From the NCBI GenBank assembly GCA_021204375.1, contig JAJPZL010000290.1, positions 2,160-8,003 of the forward strand: 5,844 nucleotides of DNA, written 5' to 3'. Positions 1 through 5,844 of the stretch are shown here, piece by piece. The notes beneath the pieces are model-generated. The model saw only the letters and a program-made list of their open reading frames with translations. It was not told the DNA's origin and searched no databases. Each line of letters opens with the position of its first letter. The first letter of the stretch is position 1. The position numbers and the translations under genes were made by a program. The stretch is from Bacteroides sp. (GTDB lineage Bacteria; Bacteroidota; Bacteroidia; Bacteroidales; Bacteroidaceae).

Positions 1-548
1 CCTCTAAGGTGATATTGACCAGTGCCGATCCTTCAATTATTGAGGTAGAGAACGGTGGCAGGATCAAAGGAAAGAAGGATGGGACTGCCACTATAAATAT
101 TGCTTATACGGGGCCTTTGGGAGATAGCAAAGAAAAAGAGCTGATCGTACACTCTTCCACCTTCCCGTTGACCAATAAGGCGTTTAACCCCTCTATCTGG
201 GAAGAAGGCACGTTTGATGAGGTAACAAGAACCCTGGTAACCGGTCAGTGGGGCTTTGGTGGGTGGAAATACAACAACGGTGTTGATATTTCCAGATACA
301 GGCAGATCGTGGTAGAGTTAGGAAATGATAATGAAGCTGGAGTATCGTTCCGTTTGTTCGATGAAAATAACTATTGGACTGATCCTGCCATGTATGATTT
401 CGGAAACTCCCGGCGGGTAGAAGTGCAGATCAATAACATCGTTAAAGAGAATGGGCAGAAACTTGATCCGTCACATATTTATATAGCAGGTTTCTGGTCC
501 AGCGGAGGAAAACCGATCATTATTAAGGATATTTATCTCGTTAAATAA
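1..548 (+). CDS. C-terminal part of a secreted carbohydrate-active protein (BIg2-like domain plus C-terminal module), 5' end outside window
   Basis: The frame is open from the first complete codon (position 3) to TAA at 546-548, with no sign of a true start, so this is the 3' end of a longer gene. About 181 residues are visible. The first 50 or so have the pattern of a bacterial Ig-like group 2 (BIg2) domain: TSADPSIIEV, then an NGG turn, then GTATINI. From about position 162 a second domain begins at FPLTNKAFNPSIWEEGTF and runs to the end. It is rich in Trp, Tyr, Gly and Asn (GQWGFGGWKYNNGVD, SFRLFDENNYW, HIYIAGFWSSGGKP), as expected of a beta-sandwich. From memory of the family, this pairing occurs at the C-terminus of secreted Bacteroidales glycoside hydrolases, including cellulase-family enzymes, where it may bind glycan or act as a spacer. 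The catalytic domain lies upstream, so enzyme class and substrate cannot be read here. The visible part is undamaged. Confidence 0.85.
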   Translation, partial: SKVILTSADPSIIEVENGGRIKGKKDGTATINIAYTGPLGDSKEKELIVHSSTFPLTNKAFNPSIWEEGTFDEVTRTLVTGQWGFGGWKYNNGVDISRYRQIVVELGNDNEAGVSFRLFDENNYWTDPAMYDFGNSRRVEVQINNIVKENGQKLDPSHIYIAGFWSSGGKPIIIKDIYLVK

Positions 549-583
549 TGAGTTGTATTGAAATATAGCCCGGTAAATCTGAT

Positions 584-624
584 AGAGCCATCTTAAATAA
601 CGAAAGCGTTTAAGATGGCTCTTT
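584..624 (+). terminator. Intrinsic terminator after the carbohydrate-active gene
   Basis: A perfect 14-bp inverted repeat: AGAGCCATCTTAAA (584-597) pairs with TTTAAGATGGCTCT (609-622) around an 11-base loop, and the + strand continues with TTT then AT-rich sequence. It starts 36 bases after the stop codon at 546-548 and ends about 94 bases before the next promoter box. The T-run is short, but stem length and placement fit Rho-independent termination. It separates the upstream gene from the pseudogene that follows. Confidence 0.8.
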
Positions 625-717
625 ATAATGGGGTTTCCCCAATATACAAAGGAATGCAGCACTATAAAATATGATCATCAATTTTTTCCCATTTCGAAAT
701 ATTTTACTACAAAATAT

Positions 718-725
718 TATATTTG
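718..725 (+). promoter_or_regulatory. Bacteroidota -7 promoter box for the thioredoxin-family pseudogene
   Basis: TATATTTG matches the TAnnTTTG consensus read by the Bacteroidota primary sigma factor. Its end lies 28 bases before the ATG at 754. A possible -33 element, TTTC at 692-695, sits 22 bases upstream, slightly far and imperfect. The surrounding sequence is very AT-rich. There is no Shine-Dalgarno sequence before the ATG, which is usual in this phylum. The box looks intact although the gene behind it is broken. Confidence 0.6.
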
Positions 726-753
726 TAAAATTAGTAAATTTAATACCACACCT

Positions 754-2975
754 ATGAAACACCATCCTGCCAAAAAGAGTAGAATATTAGTATGCTTCAT
801 TTTCCTACTGTTGTCTACAGCCCATATTTTAGCTAAAAATGTAATAATCACCGATCAGGTTTATGAATTCCGTACTTCCGCAATAACCAATATTACTAAA
901 ATAGAGTTGAATAAGGAGGAAACCCGTGTACATATTCACAGCACATTTATACCCCATTGGTGAGTGAAATTTTCAAAGAAAGATTTTATCGAGGATTGTG
1001 AAACCGGAGAGAAATTTTATGCTACCGGCATAGAGAACGGAGAGTTCGACAAAGAAATATATATGCCCGCATCCGGTGATTCTACCTTTGTTCTGATATT
1101 CCCCCCCAGTAGATAAATCGGTTCGGAAAATAAATCTGGGCGATAACGATGAGGCTATCATATTTGGTATTTCATTAAATCCGAAAGAAAAACCTAAGAA
1201 TACAGAGCATACTCCACAGTATGTACTCGATTGGATAAACGAGGAAATAGAGAAAGTAAAAACAAAGAGGCAGGTATGTTATCGGCTGAAGAGTTTTTCT
1301 CGTCGGAACCTGTGAAAATAGTGGGCCATATAAAAGGATACGACCGGAGAAGCGGATTTTCCACAGGAATTATATATGCCAACAACGTAATAACCAGAGA
1401 AGACTATCCTACGGTAGTAACTATTCATCCCGATAGAAGATTCGAGGCCTCCTTACCGCTAACCCATCCTGTAAGAAGCTATATGGTATTCGAAAAAGTG
1501 ACTATTCCCTTTTATATTGAACCGGGACAAACATTGGCTATCTTACTGGATTGGGAAGACTTTCTACAAGCCGACAGGTTCCGGGACAGAGAGCATACGT
1601 TTGAAATAGAGTATAGAGGGCCTGCTGCCTTGATCAATCATGAATTGATGCGGCTTAACCTACAAGCTAAGAAGTTACCTGAATTATCACGGAAGGAAAT
1701 GTACCAGAAAATGTCCGAACTATCTCCGGATGACTATAAAACATACGTTACTTCTGTTATAGAAGAGTATTCTTCCGGTATAGAAAAAATTCTTGAAGAG
1801 GAAAACATCTCGCCCTATACACAAACTCTGGCAAGAAATAATATAAAAATTCTGTATGCGCAGTTCCTGCTTGATTTCGATATGAATAATAGATACAGGA
1901 AATACGATGGAAAAACACCGTATGAAATGTCCTCAGACTTTTTTAATTTCTGCAATATACCCCCTTGAATGATTGTTTTGTACTGGCTACCAGAGAATAT
2001 GATACCTTTATTAATCGCCTTGAATTTTGTACTCTATTCGACGCACAGAGCAGTGTTTATAAAAGGGTGCAGCCCCAAAAATCTTTCAGCGATTACCTGT
2101 TTGAGGAACTGGGAATAGTGAAGACCGAAGAAGATGAAGAGTATATTCGGGTAGCAGAGGCATGGAACAAGAGTCTGGGGCCAATTAGTCAGGAAGAGAT
2201 AAAAAAATATAATGAATTGTACCAGGCTCTTTTTGAACGTTATAGCTCTTATTCAGAGGATTATACAAATAAGTACGTAAATACGGTTGAACAATTAACA
2301 CAAGATGAAATCCGGATCGCACAATGGCAGATCAAAGACTCCATATATAGTAATGTATTAAAATTGCAGCTAGGCTTGAGTTATGATATCTGTAAAGTTC
2401 GTTCCCTGAATCACTTATTTGGAGAAGTATTATCCGAACAAGAGGGTTATAGAATGCTTGAATGGATTAAAAAAGAGATCTCTAATGAGTTTTTGATCAA
2501 TGAAGCCATCAAGTTATATGAAACAAGTTACCGTAACCCAGACACAGGTTATGAACTACCTGCCGGTGATAAAGGAGCCGAACTATTTAAAAGGATGATT
2601 GATCCCTTTCACGGTAAGTATGTATTTGTTGATTTTTGGGGCACCTTCTGCGGACCCTGTATTCACGGTATTAAAGAGATGAAAGAAACCCGAAGAGCTT
2701 ACTAAAACAGTGAAGATGTCGTTTTCCTGTTTATTACTTCCGAGAGTGAATCACCGCTTGACAAATACAATGAATTTATAGCAGAACAGGAGTTAAGCCA
2801 TGCCTATCGGGTCAGTTCCGATGAATATTTGTATTTGCGGTAACTATTCAGGTTCAATGGAATCCCCCGGTATGTACTTGTCGGTCGGGAGGGACGTATC
2901 CTAAATGAAAAATTCTCTATGCACAACTTCGGGAGTGAACTGGAACGATTGTTAACTAAAGAAGAGGAACAATAG
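754..2975 (+). pseudogene. Degraded secreted TlpA/thioredoxin-family protein gene (about 740 codons, three stops and three frameshifts)
   Basis: The intact gene would make a periplasmic, thioredoxin-fold thiol-disulfide protein. It starts at ATG 754 with a signal peptide: basic KKSR, hydrophobic ILVCFIFLLLSTAHIL, likely cleavage after Ala27, and no lipobox. A beta-rich region follows, including PFYIEPG and LDWEDFL near 1510-1560, then a long helical region (about 1620-2560), then the thioredoxin domain with FVDFWGTFCGPC (CGPC at 2649-2660) and the cis-Pro in NGIP (Pro codon 2865-2867), ending at TAG 2973-2975. Lesions: TGA 961-963, probably from TGG (the flanks read HW-stop-VKFSKKDF); +1 shift at C7 1101-1107, where C6 restores FPPVDK; -1 shift near A5 1258-1262; net -1 shift at C5 1960-1964, after which LNDCFVLAT is read; TAA 2703-2705; and TAA 2841-2843, probably CAA. 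Translation from the ATG gives 69 residues, so no redox-active product is expected. From memory, Bacteroidales genomes carry many such proteins; the partner of this one is unknown. A sequencing artefact is the main alternative. Confidence 0.88.
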
Positions 2976-3059
2976 GATAGGATGATAAACTCCGTGTGCA
3001 GCATAACCTAAATCTTCTGTACATAAGTACGGAAACACCCTGAAATAACCGTTTATTTA

Positions 3060-3067
3060 TATCTTTG
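3060..3067 (+). promoter_or_regulatory. Bacteroidota -7 promoter box for the MaoC-like gene
   Basis: TATCTTTG fits TAnnTTTG and ends 23 bases before the ATG at 3091. I see no convincing -33 element at the expected distance upstream. The box sits in the 115-base gap after the remnant of the thioredoxin-family gene, so the MaoC-like gene probably has its own promoter. That would explain why decay of the upstream gene need not silence it. Confidence 0.55.
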
Positions 3068-3090
3068 CCCCAACCAATAGAAATATAGCT

Positions 3091-3561
3091 ATGCTTGTTA
3101 TTAATAACTTTAAAGAGTTCGAATCCTTTTTAGGAAAAGAATTAGGCGTTTCCGAATGTCTGAAAATTACTCAGGAGCAGATCAACCTCTTTGCCGATGC
3201 CACCCTCGATCATCAGTGGATCCATGTAGATGTAGAAAAGGCCAAAGCCGAAAGTCCCTTTAAAAATACCATTGCCCACGGTTACCTTACCCTCTCCGTA
3301 CTGCCTCATTTGTGGCACCAGATCGTAGAGGTCAGGAACGTGAGATCTCTTATTAATTACGGAATTGAAAAACTGAAATTCAATCAGCCCGTAGTAGTCG
3401 ATAGTGAGATACGGCTCAAAGTCTCTCTGCAATCCATTGTTAACCTGCGCAATATCGCCAAAGTAGAGATGAAAGCAACGATGGAGATCAAAGATTCCAG
3501 GAAGAGTGCTTTCGAAGGAGTCATCGTTTTCCTTTATCACTTTGAAGAGGGTTATATTTAA
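3091..3561 (+). CDS. MaoC-family (hotdog-fold) dehydratase / (R)-specific enoyl-CoA hydratase-like protein
   Basis: A complete 156-residue cytoplasmic protein. Residues 26-67 carry the hydratase-2 signature of the MaoC family: ITQEQINLFADATLDHQWIH, then DVEKA, then SPFKNTIAHGYLTLS. Asp40 and His45 (in LDHQWIH) fit the catalytic Asp/His pair, and AHGYL (62-66) is the typical following loop and helix. Its length is normal for a single-hotdog member. Family members add water to trans-2-enoyl-CoA to give (R)-3-hydroxyacyl-CoA, or do the reverse; some are NodN-like proteins with less certain substrates. The Gln-Trp after Asp40-His, in place of the classical Asn-Pro, is the pattern I associate with the NodN-like branch, so the exact substrate is open. 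The ATG at 3091 is preferred because the promoter box lies 23 bases upstream and the family N-terminus begins there. No fatty-acid or polyhydroxyalkanoate genes flank it. It is undamaged, unlike both neighbours. Confidence 0.92.
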   Translation: MLVINNFKEFESFLGKELGVSECLKITQEQINLFADATLDHQWIHVDVEKAKAESPFKNTIAHGYLTLSVLPHLWHQIVEVRNVRSLINYGIEKLKFNQPVVVDSEIRLKVSLQSIVNLRNIAKVEMKATMEIKDSRKSAFEGVIVFLYHFEEGYI

Positions 3562-3595
3562 AACATTTACGGATATTACTCTGCTTAAAAAGATT

Positions 3596-3638
3596 TCTCC
3601 GTATAACCGGGTTACTGCCTGGTTATACGGAGATTTTT
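3596..3638 (+). terminator. Intrinsic terminator after the MaoC-like gene
   Basis: A perfect 13-bp stem, TCTCCGTATAACC (3596-3608) with GGTTATACGGAGA (3621-3633), is followed directly by TTTTT (3634-3638). The stem can extend inward through one G-U and two G-C pairs, leaving a 6-base loop (3612-3617). It starts 34 bases after the stop codon at 3559-3561. An A-run at 3587-3591 on the left would give a T-run on the opposite strand, so weak two-way activity is possible. It separates the MaoC-like gene from the downstream paralogue pair. Confidence 0.9.
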
Positions 3639-3725
3639 AGTGTAATAGTAACCTTTCCGAAGTCGGACTGTTTTAGGACGCTAAAAAAAGTGAGTGCTTA
3701 ATTAGGTATAAACATGGCGAAATCT

Positions 3726-3733
3726 TATATTTG
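3726..3733 (+). promoter_or_regulatory. Bacteroidota -7 promoter box for the tandem HTH paralogues
   Basis: TATATTTG matches TAnnTTTG exactly, is identical to the box at 718-725, and ends 21 bases before the ATG at 3755. A weak -33 candidate (TTAG, 3702-3705) lies 20 bases upstream. The box also decides the gene start: a TTG start at 3731 would lie inside it, so ATG 3755 is the likely start. No similar box is seen in the 46 bases before the second paralogue, which suggests one transcript for both. Confidence 0.6.
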
Positions 3734-3754
3734 GTAAAATATCAAACGACAGCT

Positions 3755-4722
3755 ATGCAAACCTATAAGAAATTACTGGCCAATTTCAAAAAGATCCTTG
3801 CCATGCGCATCCACGACGAAAAACAGCAAATGGATAAGCTGACTGCTATTACAGGGCTACAACATAAATCTTTGTCACACAGGCTCCGGGGAGAGTATAA
3901 ATTCACGTTTGAAGAGATGTTCAATATCTGCCGGGAGTTAGGCATATCCATCGAGTCGCTGGGAGAAAAAATCCCGTCAGTGTAAGTTCAATGCAGGTAT
4001 ACCGGTTTCCTGATAATCTGTCCTTTGATATAAATAAGAGCCATATCAATAAGATGTACCTCATTCTGGAAAATGCGATCCGGCGTGAAGACAGTTCTTT
4101 TATTGCTATTTGTAACAGAATACCGGAAGTCCTTCATGGGAACTATGACAAGCTGAGTCAGTTGTTGCTGATGAAACTTAATTATTTTACCAATACTGAA
4201 CTCGATCCCGACTTTTACTAGTTACTGGATGTAAACTGGAACATATTTGCCGATGCTAATGAGACCAATAAAAAACTGATGAACTCTTTCCGGAATCTCA
4301 CCATTATCTGGAGCCCGGATATCATTCTAAATGCAGTAAGAGATATCTCTTTCTTTCTCGATATTGGCCGCATTACACGGAGCGATGCAGATGCCATCAA
4401 AGAGGAGTTAAAGGAGATGCTGGTGTGGATTGAACAGATGTGTGAGCATCCTCAGAAGTCGCCATATAAAAGTTTCACCTTTGCCGTATTGCCTATTGAT
4501 ATGAATTTTCATAGCAATACTATTCTGAGTTCCAAAGGAAATACAGTGTTCCATTTTATCCATCATCTCACTTTTACCTATACCGAGAACGAGCAGGATA
4601 TTGAAGCCCAGAAGGTGATCATCGATTGTATGATGAGGGGAGCCACTATCCTTTCGGGTAGTAACTACAGGGAAAGAAAACGCTTTATGAAACGGCAATA
4701 CGAAGAACTTGAAAAGATATAG
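3755..4722 (+). pseudogene. Degraded HTH-domain protein, first of two tandem paralogues
   Basis: With its lesions repaired this reads as about 322 residues from ATG 3755. Residues 1-75 form a small helical domain with a helix-turn-helix-like core (about 23-70): KLTAITGLQHKSLSHRLRGE, then FTFEEMFNICRELGI. The pattern resembles the DNA-binding part of Xre/BetR-type regulators. The rest is a mostly helical C-terminal domain I do not recognise, containing SSFIAICNRIPEVL (4093-4134), an acidic helix IKEELKEML, and SGSNYRERKRFMKRQY near the end. Two lesions are visible. A net -1 frameshift lies between about 3966 and 3985 (an A6 run is at 3966-3971); the frame of MQVYRFPDNL then takes over at 3991. 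An in-frame TAG lies at 4219-4221 between NTELDPDFY and LLDVNWNIF. As it stands, translation stops after 76 residues, leaving only the HTH part. A regulatory role is inferred from that domain; the target is unknown. The closing TAG at 4720-4722 may itself be a lesion. Confidence 0.75.
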
Positions 4723-4768
4723 ACAGAGCTGACTTCTACACAAATGGATACCCTAACCAAACCTGATT

Positions 4769-5763
4769 ATGAAGTACGTAGATATATTGCAGAATTTAAA
4801 AGAGGCACTTGCTACCAGGGTTCTGGGGCAAAAAGCTTTCCGGAAAGAGATCGGAGACCTGTTGTAGATCAGTGTCTCTATGGTGAGTCGTAAACTATCC
4901 GGTGAGACGCACTTTACCGCAGAAGAAATTTCTATCTTGTGTGAATCCTTTGATATCCCTGTCCATGAAATTTTCAACAGCCATAAAAATAGTATCTGGC
5001 AACCCCAGCAACTGGCTCCATACGCTCTTGCTGAAGAAGAGAATGCCACCCGTCAGGTCTTTAACTGGTCGGTAGACCTGTTTTCATACGCAGCCCAGTC
5101 CGGCTATTCTACTTTTTATAGTACCTGTAATACCTTTCCGGATATACTAAATCCCACTTTCGAGGGAATGGCATGTTTTTCCGGACTTCAATGGCTTCTT
5201 TTAAACAAAGGTGTTGACTCTTTAGTGCCACTCTCCCAGGTAGTGAAAGTTGCAGAGACAAAACCCCTTATGGATAAGTATATTTCAGCTGTACATTCCC
5301 TGAAACGCTCTGTCTATCTGGTGAGTTATAAAATACTGGAAAATTACATTGCAGATATCCGGAAGTTCTATCTGTTGGAATATATCACCAGAGAAGATGT
5401 GGTAAGCCTTATCAAAGAGTTGGAGGAACTTCTGGCATTGTTTGAAAAGATTTGTATGACCGAAAGACTGGAGAACGGAAAGGAGATAGAGATCTATTGT
5501 ACCGGTTTCTTCCTGCTCAGCGATATGTATATTCTGGAGAGTGACAATATAAATTTGGTGTTCTTCATCCCAATCCGATCAATCAGGTGATCACCAAAAG
5601 TTCTGATGTGTGTCAAACCATGACAAAATGGTTCCATGCCTGGCGGCGCTCCTCAACACTTATCAGCCAGAGCGGCACCTATCTCAGGCAGCAGTTTATG
5701 GATGTGCAATACAGGGTACTCGGGGAATTTAAGGCAGAGATTGCTGCCCCTCCTTCTCTTTGA
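4769..5763 (+). pseudogene. Degraded HTH-domain protein, second of two tandem paralogues
   Basis: Starting at ATG 4769, 46 bases after the first paralogue and without a Shine-Dalgarno sequence, the repaired frame gives about 331 residues to TGA 5761-5763. Its N-terminus aligns with the first paralogue: VSRKLSGETHFTAEEISILC matches the other's LSHRLRGEYKFTFEEMFNIC. The C-terminal domain matches too: STFYSTCNTFPDIL (5108-5149), YITREDVVSLIKELEELL, and SGTYLRQQFMDVQY (from 5671). Identity looks modest, so this is an old duplication. Lesions: TAG 4865-4867 at residue 33, inside the HTH and one transition from CAG, and a net -1 frameshift near 5561-5566, where FFHPNPINQV replaces the out-of-frame FFIPIRSIR. 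Translation from the ATG yields 32 residues. The open stretch 4880-5590 could restart at ATG 4880 but would lack half of the HTH and the C-terminal SGT motif. Function is unknown; a DNA-binding regulator is the best inference. Confidence 0.75.
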
Positions 5764-5844
5764 CTTTATCCGTTACTCTCAACAAGCCGGGTAGCCTACC
5801 AAACTTTAATTAAATAAACCAATGCTTTTCCCCAATTTCTTGAT
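5764..5844 (+). other. Downstream flank with no supported feature
   Basis: These 81 bases after the second paralogue are AT-rich towards the end (AACTTTAATTAAATAAACC). I see no stable hairpin with a T-run, no TAnnTTTG box on either strand, and no coding stretch long enough to judge. A transcription terminator or the next gene probably lies just beyond the window. Confidence 0.4.

Noticed and set aside
961..963. In-frame TGA as a selenocysteine codon
   Set aside because: It falls in an HWW-like context where Trp is the natural residue, not at a redox motif, and I see no selenocysteine-insertion hairpin directly after it. The redox motif of this protein is an ordinary CGPC far downstream.
1101..1107. 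C7 tract as a phase-variation switch
   Set aside because: Slippage to C6 would restore only the next 150 bases; five other lesions would still block the protein, so the tract cannot switch expression now.
1960..1964. Programmed ribosomal frameshift at CCCCC
   Set aside because: The shift lies far downstream of an earlier stop, and I see no obvious stimulating structure. A simple indel explains it.
3001..3059. Small palindrome GTAC-ATAA-GTAC in the gap before the MaoC-like gene
   Set aside because: A 4-bp stem is too small to call as an operator or hairpin, and no second copy is seen.
3142..3540. Antisense open frame of 132 codons opposite the MaoC-like gene
   Set aside because: It lies wholly within a confidently identified gene, shows no family pattern and no promoter box. 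It is a shadow of the sense frame.
4408..4743. Antisense open frame of 111 codons opposite the first HTH paralogue
   Set aside because: The sense strand aligns with the paralogue over this stretch; the antisense reading has no recognisable feature.
961..4867. Stop-codon reassignment or an alternative genetic code
   Set aside because: All three stop codons (TGA, TAA, TAG) occur inside frames, and frameshifts accompany them. TAA, TAG and TGA also end normal-looking frames in the same window (548, 2975, 5763).
5054..5080. 7-bp inverted repeat CAGGTCT / AGACCTG
   Set aside because: It is short and sits inside the second paralogue's coding region with a 13-base loop; chance occurrence is likely.
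5822..5844. Possible start of a further gene at ATG 5822
   Set aside because: Only seven codons are visible, with no TAnnTTTG box or known N-terminus. It cannot be supported.

Overview
The window suggests a member of the Bacteroidota, most likely Bacteroidales (a relative of Bacteroides, Parabacteroides or Dysgonomonas). Three start regions carry the Bacteroidota -7 promoter box TAnnTTTG, starts lack purine-rich Shine-Dalgarno sequences, base composition is moderately AT-rich, and the recognisable proteins are of Bacteroidales type: a glycoside-hydrolase tail with a BIg2-like domain and a long secreted TlpA-like thioredoxin protein. All genes lie on the + strand.

Layout. Positions 1-548 are the 3' end of a large secreted, carbohydrate-related protein, closed by a strong hairpin terminator (584-624). 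Positions 754-2975 hold a TlpA/thioredoxin-family gene of about 740 codons that is a clear pseudogene: its reading frame can be followed from signal peptide to C-terminus only by passing three in-frame stop codons and three frameshifts. Positions 3091-3561 hold an intact small MaoC-type hydratase gene with its own promoter box and a good terminator (3596-3638). Positions 3755-4722 and 4769-5763 hold two tandem, diverged paralogues of about 322 and 331 residues, each with an N-terminal helix-turn-helix-like domain and a C-terminal domain I do not recognise. Both are broken, each by at least one frameshift and one in-frame stop. The last 80 bases hold nothing I can support.

Function and interplay. 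The genes do not form an obvious pathway. Each of the first three units is separately bounded by a promoter box or terminator; only the two paralogues look like one transcription unit. The main message is decay: three of the five genes are degraded, with promoter boxes, domain order and the CGPC motif still readable, so the loss looks recent. The alternative is an error-prone assembly, since several indels fall at or near short homopolymers. The two genes without visible lesions (about 1 kb together) argue only mildly against that. The least described item is the tandem pair of HTH proteins, which share short motifs in a C-terminal region of unknown role. I found no CRISPR array, tRNA, rRNA, insertion sequence or attachment site.
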